From Psychrobacter piscatorii (GTDB lineage Bacteria > Pseudomonadota > Gammaproteobacteria > Pseudomonadales > Moraxellaceae), in NCBI RefSeq assembly GCF_001444505.1, contig NZ_LNDJ01000056.1, positions 1 through 47,940 of the forward strand: DNA of 47,940 nucleotides, given 5' to 3'. The notes under the pieces were generated by a model. It did no database searches. It was not told where the DNA came from and saw nothing but the letters and a program-made list of their open reading frames with translations. Each line of letters begins with the position of its first letter. Position 1 is the stretch's first letter. Of the stretch, positions 27,706-35,730 are shown piece by piece. A program made the position numbers and the translations under genes.

Positions 27706-28947
27706 ATGTCTAATAATATTTTAAAAGTATCAAAAGGTATTTTGAGAGGTAAAGTGAGAGTAAGTGGAGCAAAAAATGCTGCTTTAAAATTGCTTACTGC
27801 TTCGGTATTAACTGATGGTAAAGTTGAATTATTTGATTCTCCTAATGGATTGTTGGATATGAAAATCCATATTGGTATGCTTGAAAAAATGGGTAAAAGC
27901 TGCTTTCAGAAGGATGGTTATTTATGCATTGAGGAAGATAAAGAGCTGTTAAATGAGCTGCTATGGGATGAACGTTCTATTAGAAACTCTTTGCTAATAC
28001 TTGGGTCGTTAACTACACGTTTTGGTGAAGGCAAAGTTCCACTTCCAGGTGGATGTCCATTAGGTGATAGAAAATATGATCTACACGTAAAAATACTTGA
28101 AAGTATGGGAGCTAAAGTTTGGGAAGAAGAGGGATACTTATGTACGAAAGCTAGTAAGAGACTGATAGGCTGCGATATACATTTGCCTATCCGATCAACA
28201 GGGGCTACAGAAAATGCAATACTTTGTGGAGTACTTGCTGAAGGAAATACCAGAATATGGAATCCACATATTCGCCCAGAAGTTTTAGATTTAATAGAAA
28301 TGTTAAATAAGATGGGTGGAAAGATTAAGGTGTTCGGTCAAAGATCAATTGAGATAAGTGGCGTAAAGAAACTAAATGGTGTTAGGCATCGTGTTGTACC
28401 TGATAATATGGAAGCAGTTACATGGGCTATAGCATCGGCAATAACAGGTGGAGATGTAGAAATATTAAACTTTCCTTTTGAACATCTAGAGGTTCCTTTA
28501 ATATTTTTGCGTGAAAGTGGAATGAAGTTGTATAAGGGTGAAGACTCTTTGATTGTAAGAGGAAGTACTCCTTATCCTATAGAAATAAGTACAGGTCCAT
28601 ATCCGGGCATCAATTCAGATATGCAGCCTCTTTTTGCTGTTTATGGTGCTTGCTCTGAAGGAGATTCTAAGATTGTGGATTTGCGATTTCCTGGCAGATA
28701 TGGCTATGTAGAAGAATTAGCAAAAATGGGTGTTAAATACAAAATTGAAGGAGATCTACTGAAGATTTCCGGTGGCAATAAACTAAATGGAGCTAAAGTG
28801 AAGGCTGTCGACTTGAGAGCTGGTATGGCGTTACTGCTAGCTGGCTTGATAGCAGAAGGTGAAACAGTAATTGAAGATGCTTGGCAAATATATAGAGGTT
28901 ATGAAAACCTAGATGAAAAATTAAAAGTTTTGCTTTCTAGTAATTAA
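27706..28947 (+). CDS. MurA-like UDP-GlcNAc 1-carboxyvinyltransferase in capsule locus
   Basis: A 413-residue EPSP-synthase-fold enzyme closely related to MurA. Catalytic positions align with E. coli MurA almost number for number: SGAKNAAL with Lys23-Asn24, PGGCPLG with Cys117, Arg122 in GDRKYDLH, Asp305 in SDMQPLF, Arg331 in FPGRYGYV, Asp369-Arg371 in VDLRAG, Arg397 in IYRGYE. It is therefore predicted active, transferring enolpyruvate from PEP to the 3-OH of UDP-GlcNAc or a related sugar nucleotide. GGGG 7-8 bases before the ATG at 27706 favours this start over 27688. Its place inside an AT-rich capsule block next to a MurB-like gene suggests capsule sugar synthesis rather than the housekeeping murA, which I do not see here. 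The conserved Cys would make it a fosfomycin target. Confidence 0.88.
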   Translation: MSNNILKVSKGILRGKVRVSGAKNAALKLLTASVLTDGKVELFDSPNGLLDMKIHIGMLEKMGKSCFQKDGYLCIEEDKELLNELLWDERSIRNSLLILGSLTTRFGEGKVPLPGGCPLGDRKYDLHVKILESMGAKVWEEEGYLCTKASKRLIGCDIHLPIRSTGATENAILCGVLAEGNTRIWNPHIRPEVLDLIEMLNKMGGKIKVFGQRSIEISGVKKLNGVRHRVVPDNMEAVTWAIASAITGGDVEILNFPFEHLEVPLIFLRESGMKLYKGEDSLIVRGSTPYPIEISTGPYPGINSDMQPLFAVYGACSEGDSKIVDLRFPGRYGYVEELAKMGVKYKIEGDLLKISGGNKLNGAKVKAVDLRAGMALLLAGLIAEGETVIEDAWQIYRGYENLDEKLKVLLSSN

Positions 28948-28963
28948 TAAAGAAAGTTAATTT

Positions 28964-29000
28964 ATGAGTAGTACTAGATATCATATCTAGTACTACTCAT
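28964..29000. repeat. Perfect 17-bp inverted repeat between murA-like and murB-like genes
   Basis: ATGAGTAGTACTAGATA, loop TCA, then its exact reverse complement. No T-run follows (ATAAAAATATTTT), so it is not a canonical terminator. It lies 17 bases past the murA-like stop in a 192-base gap, the longest gap in the central part of the locus. It could protect or cleave the transcript, act as a partial terminator, or be left from a mobile sequence. Confidence 0.9.
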
Positions 29001-29139
29001 ATAAAAATATTTTCCAAGAACGGTATTCTATTAACTGTATATGTATGAAAAAGCACTAAGTAATTGATTTGGTAAAGAGTATATTTTGGAGAAATTATAT
29101 TATTTATATATTAATATTTAGTAAATGAGAGGAAGTATT

Positions 29140-30000
29140 TTGAATATTGAAAAAAATAAAGATTTAACTGAATTCAGTGCATATAAGATAAAAAGCTTTT
29201 GTGAAGTAGCATATTTTCCTGAGTGTGAAAATGATTTAGTAGAGCTTTATCGAAACAATCCTGACTTAGATTTTACTATTATTGGTAACGGAAACAATAT
29301 TCTTTTTGCGAAAGAATATTATGATCGACCGTTCATTATTATGAATGGAAATATGAATAAATTTTCTATAGAAGAAAATCATATCTGTGCAGAAGCAGGT
29401 GTAACCCTGCTTGAGTTAAGCGAAGCCGCTCTTAAGAGTAACTTAACAGGATTAGAAGCTTTTTATGACATACCAAGCTCTGTAGGTGGAGCTATTGTTA
29501 TGAACGCTGGAAATAAAAATACAGAAATAAAAGATGTTTTAACGAAAGTTAGATACTTGAGTTTAGAAGATTTTGAAATTAAAGAGATGTCTAATTCTGA
29601 AATTAAATTTTGTTATAGAAGTAGCTTTTTTCAAAACAACAGTAATAATATTGTATTGAAAGCTTGGTTCACACTCAAGCATGGTAATTCTAGTGACATA
29701 TATAATTTGATGGAAAAAGAAAAAAAAATCAGATGGGAAAAGCAGCCGCGAGAGTATCCTAATTGTGGAAGTGTTTTTAAAAGACCAAAGAATAAATTTG
29801 TCGGTCCAATGCTCGATGAATTGAATCTAAAGGGTTTTACAATCGGGGGCGCGCAAGTTTCACAGAAACATAGCGGGTTTATTGTAAATACGGGAAGTGC
29901 GACTGGTGAAGATATTATTTTATTAATTAATGAGATTCAAAGAAGAGTTAAATTAAAATTTAATATTGAGTTAGAAGTAGAGCAGAGGATAATTTTATAA
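29140..30000 (+). CDS. MurB-like UDP-N-acetylenolpyruvoylglucosamine reductase, Gram-positive type
   Basis: A 286-residue FAD enzyme of the MurB family. IIGNGNNILFA near residue 47 is the FAD-binding segment, IPSSVGGAIVMNAG near 111 is conserved, Arg160 lies in CYRSSFF, the catalytic Ser211 in PNCGSVFKRP, and Glu281 near the end. GFTIGGAQVSQKHSGFIVN and the short length match the Firmicutes (type II) form, not the longer MurB usual in Gammaproteobacteria, which argues for transfer. It should reduce the enolpyruvyl ether made by the preceding MurA-like enzyme to a D-lactyl ether. The TTG at 29140 has GAGGA 7 bases upstream; an ATG at 29125 has no ribosome site. The stop overlaps the next start (TAATG). 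Confidence 0.87.
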   Translation: MNIEKNKDLTEFSAYKIKSFCEVAYFPECENDLVELYRNNPDLDFTIIGNGNNILFAKEYYDRPFIIMNGNMNKFSIEENHICAEAGVTLLELSEAALKSNLTGLEAFYDIPSSVGGAIVMNAGNKNTEIKDVLTKVRYLSLEDFEIKEMSNSEIKFCYRSSFFQNNSNNIVLKAWFTLKHGNSSDIYNLMEKEKKIRWEKQPREYPNCGSVFKRPKNKFVGPMLDELNLKGFTIGGAQVSQKHSGFIVNTGSATGEDIILLINEIQRRVKLKFNIELEVEQRIIL

Positions 30001-31169
30001 TGAAAATATTATTTTTTATCTCGTTACTTACACATGGAAGAGGCGGTCATTTATATAGCTTATTCCATATAGCTAATCAAATTGCATCAAAGCATGAGGT
30101 TGAAATAGTATCGATTGGTCCAGGCGATAATACCACAATTTCAAATCATCCAAACTATTTATGTCATGTTGATCTTGACGGCAAAAATTTAATTCAATTC
30201 AAAAGAAAAATGGATCATATTATTGAAGATTTTTCACCTAATATTGTTCATTGTTTTGATGTAACGTCTTTTAATATTATAAAGCCTTTATACATATCGA
30301 AAAATTTTAATATAGTTCTTACCAAATGTGGAGGATCTAATCCTAAGTTTTTTCCTTACGTGAAAAATCTTATTTTATTTAGTGTTGAAAATAAGCGTTG
30401 GTTTGAAAGTAATAACAGATATAAAAAATCAAATATAGCATTGATACCTAATAGAGTTTCTAAAATAACTACTGAATTTTCTGACATAAAAAGGTCTGAA
30501 GAATTTTTTACATTTGTTAAAATTGCTAGAATAGGTATAACGTATAAGCAAAGTATTTTACATTGTATAAATCTCATAGATGAGTTATATCGGAAAGACA
30601 AAAGTTTAAAAATCAGACTTTTTATAATCGGTGTTGTAGAGTCTGAAGAAATATTACTTGAAATATCAAATAGTAAGTATGTTCTTGATGGGACAGTAGT
30701 GATTTTAACGGATGATAAATACACTAGAAATGCTTCTAAAATGCTTTATTTGGCAGATGCAGCGATTGCTACAGGTAGAGGCGTTATGGAATCTGCATCA
30801 TTAGGAATACCTACATTAACTGGAAACTCTTTGAGTAGTATACCTATGCTTATAACAATGGATACATTCGAAGATGGGTTTAAAACAAACTTTTCTGGAA
30901 GAAATGTATTCTCTGAAAAGGGTAACAAGGATAATTTACTAAATATACAAAGAGTAATAGTTGATCCTGCGTATCGCACAGAAATTTCAGAGTATATGAA
31001 ATCAATATTTGAAGAGAATTTTAATGTAGAGAATTCATTAGCTAAATATGAAGATTTTTATATTTCTTTAGTAGGTGAAAATAATGGAAAGAGAAAATTT
31101 TTTCAGGATTCTCTTTTTGGACTAAAGAGCTTACGCAACTTTCATAAAAACTCTATAATGAAAAAGTAG
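30000..31169 (+). CDS. GT-B fold glycosyltransferase (GT4-like)
   Basis: A 389-residue predicted cytoplasmic glycosyltransferase. The N-terminus MKILFFISLLTHGRGGHLYS has the Gly-Gly acceptor loop of GT4-type enzymes. The second domain begins at FVKIARIG, with YKQSILHCINLIDELY and LRLFIIG-like strands, and the C-terminal nucleotide-sugar site is ADAAIATGRGVMESASLGIP, a diverged form of the E-x7-E motif with GRGVMESASLG. Donor and acceptor cannot be read from the sequence. The start overlaps the murB-like stop by one base, so translation is probably coupled. Very AT-rich, like its neighbours. Confidence 0.75.
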   Translation: MKILFFISLLTHGRGGHLYSLFHIANQIASKHEVEIVSIGPGDNTTISNHPNYLCHVDLDGKNLIQFKRKMDHIIEDFSPNIVHCFDVTSFNIIKPLYISKNFNIVLTKCGGSNPKFFPYVKNLILFSVENKRWFESNNRYKKSNIALIPNRVSKITTEFSDIKRSEEFFTFVKIARIGITYKQSILHCINLIDELYRKDKSLKIRLFIIGVVESEEILLEISNSKYVLDGTVVILTDDKYTRNASKMLYLADAAIATGRGVMESASLGIPTLTGNSLSSIPMLITMDTFEDGFKTNFSGRNVFSEKGNKDNLLNIQRVIVDPAYRTEISEYMKSIFEENFNVENSLAKYEDFYISLVGENNGKRKFFQDSLFGLKSLRNFHKNSIMKK

Positions 31170-31214
31170 TTTTCTTCCTACTTAATAGGAATAACGTAAA
31201 AAAAGGATATGGTT

Positions 31215-32192
31215 GTGAGTGTTTTTTTATTTACTCTCCCAGATGGTTCATTTGGTAGTGCAGGTCAAAGTTGGAAGATTTTAGACTTAAAGAAGCTAGT
31301 GTCTAAATTAGAATTTGAAGTTGTGATAAAAAATATTAATGAGATAGGAACTACCTCTTTCAATGATAATGATATCTTGATTTATACTTCTTCTGAAAAT
31401 AAAGAAATAAGAACATTCCTAAAAAATAACCTTTTCTATTTAAAAGATAAAATTCGTCTTATTCCAAGCTACGATATATTAATGGCTCATGAGGATAAAA
31501 GCTTTCAAGAAGTATGGAAAAAGAAAGAAGGGTTTGGAAATATAATAGGTAAAAGTCTATTTGATATAAATGATCATATTCTCCCTTTTCCAAAAGTAGT
31601 GAAAAGTGCTCAGGGTGCTGGTAGCTCTGGTGTTTTTTTAGTCAGAAAAAATTCTGACCTGAAAAAAGTTGAAAAAGCATTTTTCAGCAAAACTCCAAAA
31701 AATAAATTAATAAGCATTCAAAGGAAAATTAAACTAAATCGTGAAGAATACGAAAAATATCAATATAGAAGAAAAGCTTTCAATTTATTTATAGAGCAAG
31801 AATTCATACCAAAATTAAAGCATGATTTTAAAGTGCTAGTATTTGGGGATCGTTATTTTACTTTAAAAAGATCTATAAGAAAAAATGATTTTAGGGCAAG
31901 CGGGAGTGGGAAATTCGAATTTATTGTTCCACCTCAAGAAGTTTTGGATTATGCAAAGAACATAGCCAGTATTTTAGACAATCCTTATTTGTCATTAGAT
32001 ATCGCACAATCAGAGTCTGGGTGTCACCTAATTGAATTTCAAGGTACCAATTTTGGCCCTTATACGTTGTTAAATGCTCCATATTTTTACAAATGTGTGA
32101 GTGGAGATTGGCAAAAGACAGATAACTCCAAGGATTTAGAAGACAATTATGCACATGCACTCAACCAATATATGAGTAATATATATGACTAA
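31215..32192 (+). CDS. ATP-grasp family ligase in capsule locus
   Basis: A 325-residue protein with the three marks of an ATP-grasp enzyme: a glycine-rich loop VVKSAQGAGSSGVFLV near residue 135, a central strand set FIEQEFIPKLKHDFKVLVFG with basic YFTLKRSI, and an acidic metal site LSLDIA...CHLIEFQGTNFG near 260-280, with Asp, Glu and Asn as expected. ATP-grasp enzymes activate a carboxylate as acyl phosphate and join it to an amine or similar nucleophile. In this locus candidate carboxylates are the lactyl group made by the MurA/MurB-like pair and the uronic acid made by TviB/TviC, so an amino acid amide is plausible but inferred. The GTG at 31215 has AAGGA 7 bases upstream; ATG 31209 lies too close to it. 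Overlaps the next gene by 8 bases. Confidence 0.75.
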   Translation: MSVFLFTLPDGSFGSAGQSWKILDLKKLVSKLEFEVVIKNINEIGTTSFNDNDILIYTSSENKEIRTFLKNNLFYLKDKIRLIPSYDILMAHEDKSFQEVWKKKEGFGNIIGKSLFDINDHILPFPKVVKSAQGAGSSGVFLVRKNSDLKKVEKAFFSKTPKNKLISIQRKIKLNREEYEKYQYRRKAFNLFIEQEFIPKLKHDFKVLVFGDRYFTLKRSIRKNDFRASGSGKFEFIVPPQEVLDYAKNIASILDNPYLSLDIAQSESGCHLIEFQGTNFGPYTLLNAPYFYKCVSGDWQKTDNSKDLEDNYAHALNQYMSNIYD

Positions 32193-33312
32193 GAAAGTTG
32201 TCCATGTAATTATTGGATTAAACATTGGTGGTGCAGAGTTGATGCTAAAGCGTTTGGTACTAAATAGCCACCGCAAAGGGCTTTTTCAACATGAAGTGAT
32301 ATCTCTAATGGATATGGGACCCATTGGCAGAGATCTAGAGGAGCAGGGCATCACTGTGCATGCACTAAATATGTCTTCTATAATTTCTAGCCCGATCGTA
32401 TCGTTACGCCTATATAGACTATTAAAAAAAATAAATCCCGATGTTGTTCAGACGTGGATGTATCATTCAGATTTAATAGGTGGGCTTGCTGCTAAAAAGT
32501 TAGGCATTAAAAACATTGTTTGGGGGATACGTACTACCGACGTTTCGCAAGGTAGCTCTAAACTAACAGTTTATTTAAGTAGAGTATGTGCAAAATTGTC
32601 TTACTATATTCCAGATAAAGTAATTTGTGCTGCTCACGTATCAAATGATTATCACATATCTATAGGTTATGATAAAACGAAAATGTTAGTTATTCCTAAT
32701 GGTTTTGAGATAAATAAAATGTTAGCTTCGCAACAAGATGGGTTGTATATACGAAATAACAACAATTTATCTTCTAACGATATTGTTATTGGTTCTGTCG
32801 GTCGGTTTAATTCGGTTAAAAACCAAAAATTGTTTGTAGAAGTTGCTTCAATTCTAGTAAAAAAACTACCTAATTTAAAATTTATGATCGTAGGTCGCGG
32901 TAATGATATTGAAAATAAAGAATTAGTATCTTGGATAAAAAATTATAATTTAGAATGTAAATTCAGATTGCTTGGTCAAAGAGATGATGTACCGAAATGC
33001 CTAAAAGCAATGGATGTTTTTTGTTTACATTCTAAGACTGAAGGTTTTCCAAATGTACTTGTAGAGGCAATGGCTGCAGGTTTACCATGTGTTTCTACAA
33101 ATGTTGGTGATGCGAAACATATTTTACAGAGTTATGGAGCTATTGTACCAACGAATGATGCAAATGCATTAGCGAATAGTTTGATTTCAAGTATAAATAA
33201 TATACAAGGAAAGAGTGCTAATGACGTTAAAGTGCTTTTGGAAAATTACATAAAAGATAATTATAGTATGACCAGGATAGAAAAGCTATATTCAGATGTT
33301 TGGAGTAGTTAG
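32185..33312 (+). CDS. Family 4 glycosyltransferase
   Basis: A 375-residue GT4 glycosyltransferase. VIIGLNIGGAELMLKRLV is the N-terminal acceptor-side motif, VIPNGFEI and GSVGRFNSVKNQKLFVEVA open the C-terminal domain, and SKTEGFPNVLVEAMAAGLP is the E-x7-E nucleotide-sugar motif. It adds one sugar of the capsule repeat on the cytoplasmic face; which one is unknown. It starts inside the end of the ATP-grasp gene, indicating coupled translation. Confidence 0.9.
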   Translation: MTKKVVHVIIGLNIGGAELMLKRLVLNSHRKGLFQHEVISLMDMGPIGRDLEEQGITVHALNMSSIISSPIVSLRLYRLLKKINPDVVQTWMYHSDLIGGLAAKKLGIKNIVWGIRTTDVSQGSSKLTVYLSRVCAKLSYYIPDKVICAAHVSNDYHISIGYDKTKMLVIPNGFEINKMLASQQDGLYIRNNNNLSSNDIVIGSVGRFNSVKNQKLFVEVASILVKKLPNLKFMIVGRGNDIENKELVSWIKNYNLECKFRLLGQRDDVPKCLKAMDVFCLHSKTEGFPNVLVEAMAAGLPCVSTNVGDAKHILQSYGAIVPTNDANALANSLISSINNIQGKSANDVKVLLENYIKDNYSMTRIEKLYSDVWSS

Positions 33313-33326
33313 CGCGTACCTGTTTT

Positions 33327-33354
33327 TTGTAGTTTTGTATTGAACTGATATAAA
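33327..33354 (+). promoter_or_regulatory. Possible internal promoter before wzy
   Basis: TTGTAG (33327-33332), 16 bases, TATAAA (33349-33354) in the 139-base gap before the polymerase gene. In DNA this AT-rich, chance matches are common, so this is only a candidate. Confidence 0.3.
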
Positions 33355-33390
33355 ATAAATTCTAATATTTTTTAAAAATATATTGAACAA

Positions 33391-33410
33391 AATCTTAAAA
33401 GGTTAAGATT
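33391..33410. repeat. 8-bp stem hairpin before wzy
   Basis: AATCTTAA, loop AAGG, TTAAGATT: a perfect short hairpin about 40 bases before the wzy start. All stem pairs but one per arm are A-T or near to it, so stability is modest. Possible leader structure. Confidence 0.45.
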
Positions 33411-33451
33411 ATGATATGCATTTATAAGAAATAGTATCTTGGATGTTTTTA

Positions 33452-34591
33452 ATGAATGAATTCACAATAGACTTTTATCAAAATATATTAACATTGTTGA
33501 TAATTATAATTAGCTTTTCGATTGTGTTCTTAGTCGGTGTTAAAGACAAACATGATATAAATAAAGTAGTGGCAATTTTTATTTGGCACACTTTTTTTTC
33601 TATAGTCTATTTTGTTTATACTTTATCGAATCAGGCCGATGCGAGAAAATATTATAGAGTATCTTTAACCAATGGATTTGATTTTTCTCCAGGAACTAAA
33701 TTCATTTATTATATAACATCTTTCCCAACTCAGATCTTAGATGCTAGTTACATAAATACCGCTTTATTCTATAATTTCATAGGTGTGCTAGGTTTAGTTT
33801 TCTTATATAAGTCATTGAAATACTCTTTGGTAAGACTGCCTTGGTATTGGGTTTTTGTATTATTTATACCATCCATGAGCTTTTGGAGTGGAGGTTTAGG
33901 TAAAGATGCTATCTCATTCTGTGCTACTTGTTTGTTTTTATATGCTATCACTACAAGTAAAAAGACTACTTTATTAGCTTTTATTTCTTTTGTAATGATG
34001 TTTATGGTAAGACCACATATTGCCGCTTTAATGCTCGTATCGTATGTTATCTATTTTGTAATTCAGTCTAAGACTCATTTAGTGATTAAGGCTCTAATTT
34101 TACCTTTTATTGGTATTGGAGTTTTCTTGTCAATTGGCTTTGTACAACAATACATCGGTCTGGAAGATGCGTCATTAGATAACGTGACTGGTTATATAGA
34201 CGAAAGACAAGTCTCAAATTTGGGTGGTGGATCATCTTTAGATATTGCTTCGATGAGTTATCCAATGCAAATGTTCACCTACGTTTTTAGGCCACTACCT
34301 TTCGAAGCTCACAATATTGTTTCTCTAGTTACTGCTATCGAAAATACAGCAATATTATTTTTGTTTTTATACATTTTACTTAAAATTAAATTTGATTTGA
34401 AAATATTTGTCCAAGGCAAACTTCTGTGGTTATTCATGTATGCATTTTTAACTTGTACAATATTAGCAGTGACAACAGCAAATTTAGGTATTGCAACGCG
34501 TCAAAAATGGATGTTCATGCCTGTTCTTCTTTATCTACTTATTTTTGCTTTCTATCAGTATCGAACAAATAATAACCGAGTAAATCCATGA
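33452..34591 (+). CDS. wzy: Wzy-like capsule polymerase
   Basis: A polytopic membrane protein of about 379 residues with some ten hydrophobic segments and a large loop between the later ones (about residues 215-275, polar, with GLEDASLDNVTGYIDERQ). MSFWSGGLGKDAISFCATCLFLYA resembles the conserved region of Wzy/EpsG-type polymerases. It is the only multi-spanning protein of this type besides wzx, so it is the likely repeat-unit polymerase. GGA 8 bases before ATG 33452 favours this start over 33443. Wzy proteins diverge greatly; the call rests on topology and context. It overlaps the next gene by four bases (ATGA). Confidence 0.75.
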   Translation: MNEFTIDFYQNILTLLIIIISFSIVFLVGVKDKHDINKVVAIFIWHTFFSIVYFVYTLSNQADARKYYRVSLTNGFDFSPGTKFIYYITSFPTQILDASYINTALFYNFIGVLGLVFLYKSLKYSLVRLPWYWVFVLFIPSMSFWSGGLGKDAISFCATCLFLYAITTSKKTTLLAFISFVMMFMVRPHIAALMLVSYVIYFVIQSKTHLVIKALILPFIGIGVFLSIGFVQQYIGLEDASLDNVTGYIDERQVSNLGGGSSLDIASMSYPMQMFTYVFRPLPFEAHNIVSLVTAIENTAILFLFLYILLKIKFDLKIFVQGKLLWLFMYAFLTCTILAVTTANLGIATRQKWMFMPVLLYLLIFAFYQYRTNNNRVNP

Positions 34592-35730
34592 AGTTTCTAA
34601 TAATAGCCAGTTACCCTGCATCCATTTTACAATTTCGTGGCGCTCTCATTGCTGCTATCAAAGAGGCAGGGTTCGAAGTACATATCGCCGCGCCTGACTT
34701 TGGCGACTATCCTGACGAGTACCAAGCGTTAAAAGATTTGGGCTATTACGTGCATGACATTGCTATGCAGCGTACGGGTACCAATCCTAAAAAAGACTTA
34801 AAAACCATTGTTGCGCTGTATCGCTTGATGACGAAAGTTAAGCCTGATTATGTGCTTGGCTATACCATCAAACCGGTTATTTATGGTTCGCTCGCTGCTA
34901 AGCTTGCCCGTGTGCCGCATATTTTTGCGCTGATCACAGGGCTTGGCTATGCCTTTAGTGGGGCAGATGAGGTAGGGTACAAAAAGTCCAATCTACAAAA
35001 AGTGATGCATCAGTTGTATGCCGCAGCATTGATGACAGCTGATAAAGTCTTTTTCCAAAATCCTGATGATCAAGCGCTATTTAAAAAAATGGGTATTTTA
35101 AAACCATCAACACCTAGCACGGTGGTCAATGGCTCAGGTGTCAATGTGTCAGAATATAGCGTTGCGCCACTGCCGACAGAAAACGACGTGCCTGTACCGC
35201 GCTTTTTGCTCATTGCGCGTTTGCTTGGCGCAAAAGGGGTACGTGAGTATGCTCAGGCCGCAGCCATTATCAAATCGCGTCATCCTAACGTGCAGTTTGA
35301 CTTGGTAGGCTGGGTCGATGACAATCCTGATGCGATTGAGCAGCGTGAGCTGGATGCGTGGATTGAGAATGGTCTGTTTAACTTTTTGGGCAAGCTCTCT
35401 GACGTTAAACCCGCGATTGCTAATAGCTCTATCTATGTGTTGCCCTCTTATCGTGAGGGAACGCCGCGTACGGTGCTAGAGGCAATGGCCATGGGTCGCG
35501 CGGTCATCACAACCGACGCGCCAGGTTGCCGCGAGACAGTCGTAGACGGTCATAATGGTTATCTTGTGCCAGTCAAAGACGTCGATGCGCTAGCCGCAGC
35601 AATGGAGAGATTTATAACTGACCCTCAATTAATTGCCAGCATGGGCAGTGCAGCACGTCAGGTGGCTATGGATAAGTTTGATGTCAATGCGGTCAATCAA
35701 ATGATGCTAACGGAGATGGGAATACAATGA
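34588..35730 (+). CDS. Family 4 glycosyltransferase, PglA-like
   Basis: A 380-residue GT4 enzyme. MKFLIIASYPASILQFRGAL and GYTIKPVIYGSLAAKLARVP are typical of the PglA/WbpX-like subgroup that adds GalNAc or a related sugar to an undecaprenyl-diphosphate-linked diNAcBac-type first sugar. LLIARLLGAKGVREYAQAA opens the second domain and PSYREGTPRTVLEAMAMGRA is the donor motif. Base composition here returns to that of the flanking chromosome, with GCG and CGT codons reappearing, so this gene starts the conserved right-hand part of the locus. It overlaps both neighbours by four bases, so wzy, this gene and the sugar transferase are translationally coupled. The sugar specificity is inferred. Confidence 0.87.
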   Translation: MKFLIIASYPASILQFRGALIAAIKEAGFEVHIAAPDFGDYPDEYQALKDLGYYVHDIAMQRTGTNPKKDLKTIVALYRLMTKVKPDYVLGYTIKPVIYGSLAAKLARVPHIFALITGLGYAFSGADEVGYKKSNLQKVMHQLYAAALMTADKVFFQNPDDQALFKKMGILKPSTPSTVVNGSGVNVSEYSVAPLPTENDVPVPRFLLIARLLGAKGVREYAQAAAIIKSRHPNVQFDLVGWVDDNPDAIEQRELDAWIENGLFNFLGKLSDVKPAIANSSIYVLPSYREGTPRTVLEAMAMGRAVITTDAPGCRETVVDGHNGYLVPVKDVDALAAAMERFITDPQLIASMGSAARQVAMDKFDVNAVNQMMLTEMGIQ

